From Gracilimonas sp040117685 (GTDB taxonomy: Bacteria > Bacteroidota > Rhodothermia > Balneolales > Balneolaceae), in NCBI RefSeq assembly GCF_040117685.2, contig NZ_JBEDYP020000009.1:62001-126000 (forward strand): a stretch of 64,000 bases of DNA, in the 5' to 3' direction. The translations under genes and the position numbers were made by a program. Below are positions 1-8,187 of the stretch, piece after piece (the stretch's first letter is position 1; each line of letters begins with the position of its first letter). The notes below the pieces were generated by a model, which saw nothing but the letters and a program-made list of their open reading frames with translations, searched no databases and was not told the origin of the DNA.

Positions 1-80
1 TGACCCTAAAAACCATTTAGATTTCGGGCATACGCCGCGAAATGACCTGTTGGTAAAACTTCAACCATAACATAATAACA

Positions 81-117
81 AAAAACCCCGGATCAGCTTT
101 CGCTAAACCGGGGTTAA
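81..117 (-). terminator. Rho-independent terminator of the propeller lipoprotein gene
   Basis: Read on the minus strand, AACCCCGG and CCGGGGTT pair across a loop that itself holds AGC-GAAA-GCT, and a run of T follows. It lies about 25 bases after the stop codon at 141, so it fits the end of the DUF305-propeller transcript. The 80 bases to its left show nothing I recognise. Confidence 0.85.
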
Positions 118-140
118 ATATATTTATCTGTGATCCGGAT

Positions 141-2126
141 TTACATAGAAGCCAAATCTCGAAGTGTTTCAGCCAGTTTTCCTGCTTTTGAAGTAGCTGA
201 ACCGTCAATTCCATCAGCTAACTCAGCCAGTATTGCTGATTTATCTGAGCCGGATGACTTCTCTGCGTTCGCAATGCCGGATCGGAGTGCTGAAATTTCT
301 GATGCACTCATTTCTCCATCTCGGTCAAGCTGATCTACGTAAGCTTTGGCTAACGCATAGGTTGTAGGCCATTCAAACATAGGCTGTCCCTGAGCGTTCA
401 GGTAATCAAGCGTTACGGTATTAGCCGCGTCGATTTCATTCTGAGTAAGCAATGGGTTGGCTTCCAGTTCAAAAATATCCAGTCCGCGGGCAATCTCAGA
501 GTTTATAATCATTCCGTTATACCAATATACCGACCAGCTTCCACCGTTCGCCATGCTGGTAGAATCAACCGGACCACGATCATGGAAGGCAATTTCAACC
601 GGGTTGGAAGGATCTGTCCAGTCAAACACGGAAATACCACCCTGATACCACGACTGCACCATAATCTCACGTCCCGGTACCGGAATCAGAGATCCGTTGT
701 GAGCTACGCAGTTTTCCTCCGTTGTTTGTGGTGCAGGTAGTTTATAGTAACTCTCGAACTCCATCTTATTGTTCTCGTTGATGGTGAACAGAGCATTTGC
801 TCCCCACTCATACGGATCCGTTTCACGGCATTTTGGCTGACCGCCACCGCCCCACTCATCCGTAAACAATACTTTACTTCCATCGTTACTGAAGGTAGCT
901 GAGTGCCAGTACGAGAAGTTAGAGTCGGCAACTGCATCAACCCGCTTAGGGTTAACAGGGTCAGAAATATCCAGTAAGAGTCCGTAGCCTTCACAAGCAC
1001 CACCGGCTAAACCAATCTCGGGGTACAAGGTGATGTCGTGACACTGGTTTGGTCCGCGATCGTCTTCCTCATCTCCGCCAACTCCAAACTGCTGGTCTAC
1101 CATCGTCTGGATATTTTCACGAAGATATGCACTGTCGGCCGCTGTAGGTTCGGCACCTTCACCGCCTCGTTGTTGGGCAATATTCGACAAAATCATTCTT
1201 ACATACCGACCAGGAATCACACGTTCCTGTCCAAAAATTTCCGCAGTGAAAGCACCTTCGGCTTTTGCTTTTTCAAGTGCCGCTTTGTCGGCCGGAGCCA
1301 TGCCGTGTGTTGGTGCAGCTGTCAGGTTTTCGAAAATTCGGGGAGAATTTACAATCGCTGCTTCTTCCGGATTATCAAGAGGAACTTTGATTACTTCAAT
1401 CCTGAATAATGCTGAATTTGGATCATCATCAGGCATGGCGGCTGAACATCCCGGCAGTTCTTCATTCGGACGTACCGGTGCAGAACCTGACACATAAATA
1501 TAAACGTTATCGTCGTCTTCAGGGTCTTTCAATACGGAGTGCGTGTGCGATCCGCGACAAGTCTGAACGTTGGACACGTATTTGGGCTCTTTAACATCAG
1601 AAATGTCAAAAATCCGGATTCCGCGAAGTCGTTCTTCACTTACGGTTTCCTGAACACCTTCGGTGCCACAATCAAGTCGGCCGCCTAATCCTTCACCAGA
1701 TACAAAAAGAAGGTTTCCATAAACGGAAACGTCACTCTGTGAAGCAGGACACAGGTAATCAACCACCAATTCCGGAGATCGCGGGTTGGAAACGTCCCAT
1801 ACAATCACGCCATTATAATTCCCCTGAAAAGCATAGTTACCTTTAAAGGCCAGGTCAGAGTTCGTTACACCCACAAAATCTTCAGGCGGAGGTGTTTGGG
1901 ACAACATATTCAGATTCCAGCTGGCTTCTTCGGCATCAAATAAACCTGCTTTCAGTCCTACCCGCGGGTCGGGACTTGGTGGGTTTGCTTCCGTTACAGG
2001 CTTGGGTTCAATAGATGGCATCATAGACGGTGAGCTTGAATCGTCCATCATAGAAGAAGACGAACACCCATAGGCACCAATCAGCACCGACACCAAAAGA
2101 GTCAGAAATAGGTTCGATTTTTTCAT
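141..2126 (-). CDS. Secreted LVIVD-repeat-like beta-propeller lipoprotein
   Basis: This 661-residue protein begins with a lipoprotein signal (MKKSNLFLTLLVSVLIGAYGC, with Cys in a lipobox-like context), so it is probably lipid-anchored outside the inner membrane. The body carries repeated 'VWDVSNPRSPELV', 'IFDISDVKEPKYV', 'LLDISDPVNPKRV' and 'VFDWTDPSNPVEI' units typical of LVIVD-type beta-propeller repeats, interspersed with His-rich stretches such as 'CRGSHTHS' and 'QCHDITLYPE'. A low-complexity Ser/Met/Pro linker follows the signal. The last 90 residues are helical and propeller-free. It starts 36 bases after the DUF305 gene stop, so the two are probably co-transcribed. The substrate or partner is unknown; a binding or scaffold role is inference from the fold. 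Confidence 0.75.
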   Translation of the reverse strand: MKKSNLFLTLLVSVLIGAYGCSSSSMMDDSSSPSMMPSIEPKPVTEANPPSPDPRVGLKAGLFDAEEASWNLNMLSQTPPPEDFVGVTNSDLAFKGNYAFQGNYNGVIVWDVSNPRSPELVVDYLCPASQSDVSVYGNLLFVSGEGLGGRLDCGTEGVQETVSEERLRGIRIFDISDVKEPKYVSNVQTCRGSHTHSVLKDPEDDDNVYIYVSGSAPVRPNEELPGCSAAMPDDDPNSALFRIEVIKVPLDNPEEAAIVNSPRIFENLTAAPTHGMAPADKAALEKAKAEGAFTAEIFGQERVIPGRYVRMILSNIAQQRGGEGAEPTAADSAYLRENIQTMVDQQFGVGGDEEDDRGPNQCHDITLYPEIGLAGGACEGYGLLLDISDPVNPKRVDAVADSNFSYWHSATFSNDGSKVLFTDEWGGGGQPKCRETDPYEWGANALFTINENNKMEFESYYKLPAPQTTEENCVAHNGSLIPVPGREIMVQSWYQGGISVFDWTDPSNPVEIAFHDRGPVDSTSMANGGSWSVYWYNGMIINSEIARGLDIFELEANPLLTQNEIDAANTVTLDYLNAQGQPMFEWPTTYALAKAYVDQLDRDGEMSASEISALRSGIANAEKSSGSDKSAILAELADGIDGSATSKAGKLAETLRDLASM

Positions 2127-2162
2127 AGTTACTTTACTGTGTTTTTGTTGACGTGATATTCT

Positions 2163-2924
2163 TTATTGGTCATTAGCTGCAGTCATCCGATCCAGCATCA
2201 GCTGCATGCGGTCAATTTCCGTTCGCTGATCTACCTGAATGTCTGATGCTAAACGGAATGCGGCATCGTCCTGAGCAGCACCATCGGTACCAAATAATTT
2301 GCTAACCATCGTTACCGCCCCTTTGTGGTGGTCGATCATATATTTCAGAAACAGGCGATCGAATTCATCGCCGGTGGCTTCGCTGAGTTCCTTGAGCTGC
2401 TCCGGCGATAACATCCCAGCCATATTGGTATGGTCCATTTTCATGTGATCTTCCCCAAGCCCGTGAATCATCAGCTTCAATCCTTCGATGTGCACTTCAG
2501 GAACCGGCTGATCGCGATCGCGGAGCCAGGTTTGCATAGACCGGATTTCATCTTTCTGAGCGTTGATGATACGCGCGGCCAGCGTCTGTATTTGAGGACT
2601 GGCATTATTTTCGGGTGCCAATCGCGACATGATTAAGGCTTGAGCGTGATGGGCAATCATTCCCGTCATGAATTTTACATCGGCTTTGGTGAAATTCATT
2701 TTGGCACTGTCGCGGCGAGCCCAGTACAAGGCTTCCATTTCAGCTTTAGTCATTCCGGAATCATTATCTACGCTTTGTTCTGTGGCAGAATCCTGATCAA
2801 CTTCTGAACTGTTGTTTACCGATTCCGAGCTTTTGCAGGCCGATAATCCCACTACTAATGCAATTAAAAAAAATGACTTAGCTAACTTTACTAAGAAACA
2901 ACTCTTCATATACTCAATATCCAT
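2163..2924 (-). CDS. DUF305 lipoprotein
   Basis: The protein (253 residues, or 248 from the in-frame ATG at 2909, which puts the signal peptide at the very start) has a hydrophobic leader ending in LSAC, a clear lipobox. The DUF305 domain follows, with its paired signatures 'MIAHHAQALIMS' in the first half and 'MIDHHKGAVTM' in the second. DUF305 proteins are ferritin-like four-helix bundles rich in Met and His, often found with copper or metal-handling genes. A metal-related role is family knowledge, not shown here. The propeller lipoprotein follows 36 bases downstream. An acidic Ser/Gln linker separates anchor and domain. Confidence 0.85.
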   Translation of the reverse strand: MDIEYMKSCFLVKLAKSFFLIALVVGLSACKSSESVNNSSEVDQDSATEQSVDNDSGMTKAEMEALYWARRDSAKMNFTKADVKFMTGMIAHHAQALIMSRLAPENNASPQIQTLAARIINAQKDEIRSMQTWLRDRDQPVPEVHIEGLKLMIHGLGEDHMKMDHTNMAGMLSPEQLKELSEATGDEFDRLFLKYMIDHHKGAVTMVSKLFGTDGAAQDDAAFRLASDIQVDQRTEIDRMQLMLDRMTAANDQ

Positions 2925-3019
2925 TACATATTAACTTTGCAGAATCTATCTCCTCATGAAAAGGACGGCTAATTATAAGAGCATTCGGAGTGAAATACCA
3001 TGATAGGATTTAATTGGCA

Positions 3020-4810
3020 TTAATTTTTAAGCCATGCATCCCTTCGTTGTTTGGTATTTCTGCCCGCCTTTTGATTAAGCTCTGATTTAAGAGACGAATC
3101 TTCGGCCAGAGTCACAGAAACTGATTTCTCTTCTCCCCAACGGGTAAAAGTAATCTCGATTTCATCTCCGGGGTTGTATTCGTTAAGAATATCATCCACA
3201 CTTTCCACTTCACTCAAAGCTGTTCCGGCGATAGAAGTGATTTCATCTTCCGACTCAATACCTGCTCTATAAATTGGTGAGCCGATCAATGCATTAGACC
3301 CCAGCTTCCCGACTCCATCTTCAATTTCAATATCGGTTCCGAGCACCGCTTTTCCTGGATTAGCTTTGGTCAATGTGATTCCGAAGTCAGTCAACAGGCT
3401 TTCATAATCCGGCAGCTGACTGTCAAAGATATAGTTATCAAAAAACTCTTTGGCAAAATCCTCTCCTGCATACTCGGCTAAAGTTGACTGAACATCCCGG
3501 TTGGTATATGGAACTTCTGTTTTGCCGAATTTCTGCCACATCAGCTTCATGAGATCATCCAGATTCTTATCGCCATTCATTTTTCTGAGGGAAAGATCCA
3601 ACCCAAGCCCCAGCACACTTCCATACGTGTAATAGGAAATGAAGGTATTAGTTTTATTCTGGGGATCAACCGATGTAGCAGCATCCACAAACGGTGCCTG
3701 ATAACTCATTTCAATCGGAGAGAAAAACTGCCGACCGGGACGATTGATCACATAATTCAACCCGCCATCCAAAGCTTCCGCATATTCTGCTGCGGTGTTA
3801 ATTCCAGCCCTCTGCAAAATCAGGTCGTCGTAATAGCTGGTGAAACCTTCGGCAAACCAAAGCTCGCCACTCATGTTGGCTTCCTCAAAATTAAACGGCT
3901 CCAGGCTGGCCGGACGAATACGCTCCACATTCCAGACATGAATAAATTCATGAGATACCGTCCCCAGGCTGGTATTCCCAAGCGGTCGGTCTATGGGTTT
4001 AGAGTTGGTCACAATAGTAGAATTCCGGTGCTCCATTCCGTCTCCGCTTGCATTGGGCATAAAGCAATTCAGAAATACGTACTCACCGTAATCAAATTCA
4101 GGCAGCTCTCCGAATACGTTAACCTGTGCGTTCACGATGGCCATCACTTTACCAAAGTATTCATCTACTTCTTCATCCGTGGCCGGAGCATGCAAAGCCA
4201 TCTTAATCATCTGCCCGTCAATGGCTTCCTGCCGCTCGTGGAAGTCTGCAATCTCTACCGGACTGTCGAGGAAATAATAGAGGTCGGGCGCGTAATAAGT
4301 CGTTCCTTCGAGGGGTTTTAGCTGTGTTGCCACTTTCCAGTTCAGATCTTCACGCACATCAAAAGTAATTTCAACCGGGCGGTGTTCGTAATTCCTGGCC
4401 CAGGCGAAAGTCGCCGGCATGTTGAGGTGGGCATGGGTTTCATCAACCTGTGAATAGGTTCCGTCTCCCCGATTGGCAAACAAAGTGTATTCAAACTTCA
4501 CGGTTCCATCGTGTCCGCTTATGTTCCATTGATGCGGATTTGGTCGTGTCACTTCCAGCACATTTCCCTTGCTGTCGGTGGCCTTTACCCCATACACATT
4601 CTTGGCAAATTCATGGAGAGCGTATCGCCCGGGAGAAGTCCGGCTCATTCGTAATTCCAGTACTTTATTCTCCAGATTGGTATAAGTTACCGAAATCTCG
4701 GCTTCGTGATGAACCGCGTTTTCGAAAGAGATTTCGTATTGGGTGGTCGTTTGGGCAGAGAGTGATACAGTGAGTAGTGAAAGAGTGAGCGATAGAATAG
4801 CTGTTCTCAT
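3020..4810 (-). CDS. M61 glycyl-aminopeptidase-family protease with PDZ domain
   Basis: This 596-residue protein has an N-terminal signal peptide cleaved near 'SLSAQTTTQ', so it works in the periplasm or at the surface. The N-terminal beta-rich M61 domain is followed by the zinc site HEFIH at residues 287-291 and a downstream 'LWFAEGFTSYYDD' Glu, as in family M61 (gluzincins). A PDZ domain occupies roughly residues 480-570 ('GSPIYRAGIESEDEITSIAG'). Family members release N-terminal Gly or Ala from peptides; the specificity here is not readable. The basic C-terminal tail is short. The gene stands alone between the hmgA end and the DUF305 gene; a 16-bp-arm palindrome lies just upstream. Confidence 0.9.
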   Translation of the reverse strand: MRTAILSLTLSLLTVSLSAQTTTQYEISFENAVHHEAEISVTYTNLENKVLELRMSRTSPGRYALHEFAKNVYGVKATDSKGNVLEVTRPNPHQWNISGHDGTVKFEYTLFANRGDGTYSQVDETHAHLNMPATFAWARNYEHRPVEITFDVREDLNWKVATQLKPLEGTTYYAPDLYYFLDSPVEIADFHERQEAIDGQMIKMALHAPATDEEVDEYFGKVMAIVNAQVNVFGELPEFDYGEYVFLNCFMPNASGDGMEHRNSTIVTNSKPIDRPLGNTSLGTVSHEFIHVWNVERIRPASLEPFNFEEANMSGELWFAEGFTSYYDDLILQRAGINTAAEYAEALDGGLNYVINRPGRQFFSPIEMSYQAPFVDAATSVDPQNKTNTFISYYTYGSVLGLGLDLSLRKMNGDKNLDDLMKLMWQKFGKTEVPYTNRDVQSTLAEYAGEDFAKEFFDNYIFDSQLPDYESLLTDFGITLTKANPGKAVLGTDIEIEDGVGKLGSNALIGSPIYRAGIESEDEITSIAGTALSEVESVDDILNEYNPGDEIEITFTRWGEEKSVSVTLAEDSSLKSELNQKAGRNTKQRRDAWLKN

Positions 4811-4867
4811 GTCGAAATTTTAAGTTTTAAAATGGATGGGCGGGAATATGAAGAGGATAGGTATTAG

Positions 4868-4932
4868 TTACAAGGTTTTAGGTGTTAGGTTTTAGTTAGT
4901 TTCTAAAACCTAACACCTTGCATCTAAAAACC
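4868..4932. repeat. Intergenic word palindrome, AGGTGTTAGGTTTTAG type
   Basis: The word AGGTGTTAGGTTTTAG (4880-4895) faces its exact reverse complement (4903-4918) across seven bases, with looser outer arms (AAGGTTTTAG, and CTAAAAACCT on the other side). The identical 16-mer and its complement recur at 31607-31657. It sits between the hmgA stop and the M61 start. Confidence 0.85.
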
Positions 4933-6089
4933 TACTTATCCTCCAGCCAGGAATATGGATAACTCGGATCATCCAGCCGCATGGCTTCTTCCGTCACATA
5001 CATCGGATGGAAAGTGTCGATCATGACGGCATATTCGTCGGTTTCTTCGGCACCGATGCTGGCTTCGGCTTTGCCGGGTTGCGGTCCGTGTGGGATGCCC
5101 CCGGGATGAAGTGTGATATCCGCATAGCCGATGCCTTCCCGGCTCATGAAATCCCCCTCCACATAATAGATCATCTCGTCGGAATCTACGTTGGAGTGGT
5201 TATAGGGTGCAGGAATGGACTCCGGATGATAATCAAACTTACGGGGACAGAAACTGCACACTACATAATTATGGCCACGGAAAGTTTGGTGAACCGGAGG
5301 TGGCTGGTGAATGCGCCCGGTGATTGGCTCAAAGTCTTTAATGTTGAAAATCCACGGGTACAGGTATCCATCCCAGCCAACTACATCACAAGGATGGTGA
5401 TCGAAGGTGTAATGATGAAATCGCCCGCCTTTTTTGATCCGAACCTCAAACTCGCCTTCTTCCGGGAAGAATAGTTGCTCGGAAGGAAGCCGGAAATCCC
5501 GCTCGCAGAACGGTGAATTTTCCATAAACTGCCCCATCTCGGAGAGATAACGCTTAGGGAATTCAATGGGTCCGGTAGATTCAGCAAATAAAAAGCGGTT
5601 CTCATCTGTCTCAAAATTCATTTGATAGGTGGTACCGCGGGGAAGGAATATGTAATCGCCATACCCAAAATCGAGCCGGCCAAAAACAGACTGAATATGT
5701 CCTTCACCTTCATGGATAAACAACAGCTCATCATGTTCTCCATTACGGTAGAAATAATCCATATTACCGGTTGGCCTGGCCGTTCCAATCTGAATATCGT
5801 TATTGAACATCAACACTTTGCGGCCGGTAATGGGGTCTCCTCCGGCGGGGACGTCCTTCGTCTTCAATAACCGGTGCCGGAGCGTTTTTTCATCCGCTTT
5901 TTTAACAATAACCTCTGCCCCCTCTTCAATCTTTACTACCCGTGTTGGCATATGATGGTGATAAAGCAGCGAACTGTTTCCATGAAAGCCCTCCGCTCCG
6001 AAAAGTTCTTCCGTATATAGCTCTCCATCCGGTCGCCGAAAAATGGTATGTCGTTTATGCGGGATCTTCCCTAATGCGTGGTAGTACAT
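4932..6089 (-). CDS. hmgA: Homogentisate 1,2-dioxygenase
   Basis: The 385-residue protein matches the shorter bacterial form of homogentisate 1,2-dioxygenase, which opens the homogentisate ring to maleylacetoacetate in tyrosine breakdown. The family opening 'MYYHALGKIPHKRHT' and the cupin core are clear. Probable Fe(II) ligands are His298 ('PYNHSNVDS'), Glu305 ('DEMIYY') and His334 ('GIPHGPQPG'). The gene starts 75 bases after the hppD stop on the same strand, so the pair probably forms one transcript performing consecutive steps. No Shine-Dalgarno is obvious before the ATG. Fumarylacetoacetase and the isomerase are not in the window. Confidence 0.93.
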   Translation of the reverse strand: MYYHALGKIPHKRHTIFRRPDGELYTEELFGAEGFHGNSSLLYHHHMPTRVVKIEEGAEVIVKKADEKTLRHRLLKTKDVPAGGDPITGRKVLMFNNDIQIGTARPTGNMDYFYRNGEHDELLFIHEGEGHIQSVFGRLDFGYGDYIFLPRGTTYQMNFETDENRFLFAESTGPIEFPKRYLSEMGQFMENSPFCERDFRLPSEQLFFPEEGEFEVRIKKGGRFHHYTFDHHPCDVVGWDGYLYPWIFNIKDFEPITGRIHQPPPVHQTFRGHNYVVCSFCPRKFDYHPESIPAPYNHSNVDSDEMIYYVEGDFMSREGIGYADITLHPGGIPHGPQPGKAEASIGAEETDEYAVMIDTFHPMYVTEEAMRLDDPSYPYSWLEDK

Positions 6090-6100
6090 AATGATTAATT

Positions 6101-6160
6101 TTGAATGTTAAATGTTAAATGTCGACTTCTTCCATTTAACATTTATGCATTGAGCATTTA
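6101..6160. repeat. Intergenic word palindrome, AAATGTTAAATG type
   Basis: AAATGTTAAATG (6110-6121) faces CATTTAACATTT (6133-6144) across eleven bases, with extra half-copies outside each arm. The core ATTTAACATTTA is shared with the palindrome at 25391-25468. It occupies the hppD-hmgA spacer and ends next to the hppD stop. Confidence 0.75.
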
Positions 6161-6164
6161 AAAT

Positions 6165-7301
6165 TTAAAGGTTGCCTCTGGCGTCTTGTTCGCGTTCGAT
6201 GGCTTCGAAGAGGGCTTTGAAGTTTCCTTTTCCGAAACCACGGGCGCCTTTTCGCTGAATGATCTCAAAAAATAACGTTGGACGATCCACAACCGGCTTG
6301 GTAAAAATCTGAAGCAGATATCCTTCATCATCACGGTCCACCAAGATTCCCAAGTCCTCCAGCTTATCAATAGGCTCATCAATCTTACCTACCCGGCCTT
6401 CCAGCTCTTCGTAATAGGTAGTCGGCACTTTCAGGAACTCAACACCGCGGTCCCTCAGCTTACCAACGGTATCGATGATATCACCTGTGAGCAAAGCCAC
6501 GTGCTGCACACCCGGACCTTCAAAGAAATCCAGGTACTCTTCGATCTGGGATTTCTTCTTCCCTTCTGCCGGCTCGTTAATCGGAAATTTTATCATTCCG
6601 CGTCCACCGGCCATTACACGGCTCATCAACGCTGAATATTCTGTTGAGATGTCTTTGTCATCAAAACTAATGTATTGGGTGAAGCCGAGCACATCGCGGT
6701 AAAAGTCCACCCAGTCTTCCATTCTGCCAAGCTCAACATTACCCACACAATGATCCACAAACTCAATTCCAACCGGGTCTGCTTTCACCAGGCTTTCTCG
6801 GGGTTGAAATCCCGGCATAAACAGACCATTATATTCAGAGCGATCAATAAATGAGTGAATTACATCGCCATAGGTTTTAATGGCTGCCTTTCGGATGGTT
6901 CCGTGTTCATCTTTCATATCATGAGGCTCCAAAACCGGTTCAGCTCCACGCTTCACGGATTCATTAAAGGCACGGTCCACATCCTCCACATGCATGGCAA
7001 TGTCTTTAATTCCATCCCCGTGCTTTTGAACAAACTCTGCAATCGGTGAATTGCTGTTCAGGGGAGCCGAAATCACAAACCGGATATTTCCCTGCTCCAA
7101 ATAATACGATGCCCGATCCCGGATGCCCGTTTCCAAGCCGGAATAGGCTTTCAGTTCAAAACCAAAGGTTGTGATATAGAAGTGAGCAGCCTGTTTGGCG
7201 TTGTTTACATAATGTTCCACATAATCCACATCCTGCAGTCCAAGATGGTCATCAAATTTCTCTTCAACGGGTCGTTCTATAGTATCGGGTTGATTAGCCA
7301 T
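6165..7301 (-). CDS. hppD: 4-hydroxyphenylpyruvate dioxygenase
   Basis: The 378-residue protein has the two vicinal-oxygen-chelate halves of HPPD. The iron facial triad is readable as His184 ('VDHCVGNV'), His267 ('GVQHVALLT') and Glu346 ('LFFEIIQRKG'), followed by the closing C-terminal helix 'GFGKGNFKALFEAIEREQ'. It converts 4-hydroxyphenylpyruvate to homogentisate, the substrate of the enzyme encoded just downstream. Length is normal for the family. The start ATG lies in an AT-rich region. The two genes form a tyrosine-degradation unit; homogentisate might also feed quinone-type products, but nothing here shows that. Confidence 0.95.
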   Translation of the reverse strand: MANQPDTIERPVEEKFDDHLGLQDVDYVEHYVNNAKQAAHFYITTFGFELKAYSGLETGIRDRASYYLEQGNIRFVISAPLNSNSPIAEFVQKHGDGIKDIAMHVEDVDRAFNESVKRGAEPVLEPHDMKDEHGTIRKAAIKTYGDVIHSFIDRSEYNGLFMPGFQPRESLVKADPVGIEFVDHCVGNVELGRMEDWVDFYRDVLGFTQYISFDDKDISTEYSALMSRVMAGGRGMIKFPINEPAEGKKKSQIEEYLDFFEGPGVQHVALLTGDIIDTVGKLRDRGVEFLKVPTTYYEELEGRVGKIDEPIDKLEDLGILVDRDDEGYLLQIFTKPVVDRPTLFFEIIQRKGARGFGKGNFKALFEAIEREQDARGNL

Positions 7302-7560
7302 AATAACACTTATCTGGTTTGATCTTTATCTCCCTCAAAGTACAAAATAAAAAGTGCTTCCATAAAATATTGATTCGATATATTTAGTTTTACAGAACAA
7401 TTTAAATCTAACTAACGCTTGCTTCGCAACAATTTACCGTCGCACAGTTACTTTGGTTAATACGTCTAGGACAGAACAAAAAACTTCACTATTCTTTATT
7501 CAGAACCGCTTATCTTTTCATTTTACTATTTCAAACGAACTGATCTTCAGATTATCACAA

Positions 7561-8073
7561 ATGTATTCATTTAAATTCTTCCGACTACTTGTTCCTGTAC
7601 TGTTTCTGTTTTTTACCACCGTTTCCTGCTCTGATGACAGCGGTTGCAATCAAAAGCCAAATACGGCCGTCAATCAGGCGCAACTACAGTTAGATATTGA
7701 TGAAATTGATGCTTACCTGTCAGAGAATAACATCGGAGCAGAAGTGCATGACTCCGGTCTTCGCTATGTAATCAATGAACCCGGTGACGGTAAAACCGCT
7801 ACCCTTTGTGATAGAATCACAGTTAGGTATGAGGGAAGGTTGATGTCGGACGGAAGTGGCTTTGATGACAGCGACGGCAAAAATATTGCCTTCCCCTATC
7901 CCCTTAGCCGACTGATCATCGGATGGCAGGTTGGCATTCCTTTAATTGAAGAAGGCGGCAGCATTACCCTGTATGTTCCATCCTCTTATGGGTACGGAAG
8001 TCGCGGTGCAGGAGATGATATCCCACCAAACGCCAACCTTATTTTTGAAATCAGTCTGGCCAAAGTTTTTTAG
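7561..8073 (+). CDS. FKBP-type peptidyl-prolyl isomerase lipoprotein
   Basis: I start this gene at the ATG at 7561 (170 residues), because it gives a signal peptide ending in a lipobox (TTVSC) right away; an upstream TTG at 7453 would add 36 residues without a plausible role. After an acidic spacer, the FKBP domain runs to the C-terminus with 'ITVRYEGRLMSDGSGFDDS', 'IIGWQVGIPLIEEGG', 'YVPSSYGYGSRGAG' and 'IPPNANLIFEISL'. It is a lipid-anchored prolyl isomerase, probably a foldase for exported proteins. KatG follows on the same strand after 114 bases. Two Cys beyond the lipid Cys could form a disulfide. Confidence 0.88.
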   Translation: MYSFKFFRLLVPVLFLFFTTVSCSDDSGCNQKPNTAVNQAQLQLDIDEIDAYLSENNIGAEVHDSGLRYVINEPGDGKTATLCDRITVRYEGRLMSDGSGFDDSDGKNIAFPYPLSRLIIGWQVGIPLIEEGGSITLYVPSSYGYGSRGAGDDIPPNANLIFEISLAKVF

Positions 8074-8187
8074 CCCTTTGCTTCCAATAAACAAAACCTA
8101 TCGCTGCTTAAAGCTTTATTGATTTTAACGTCATCCGGGGATTTCCTTTCTTTCAGTTATATTGAAAAGAAATTAAACGGAGATAGT

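Noticed and set aside
17..214. 65-residue open frame at the left edge, minus strand
   Set aside because: It overlaps the terminator and the 3' end of the propeller gene in another frame; no start signal or homology.
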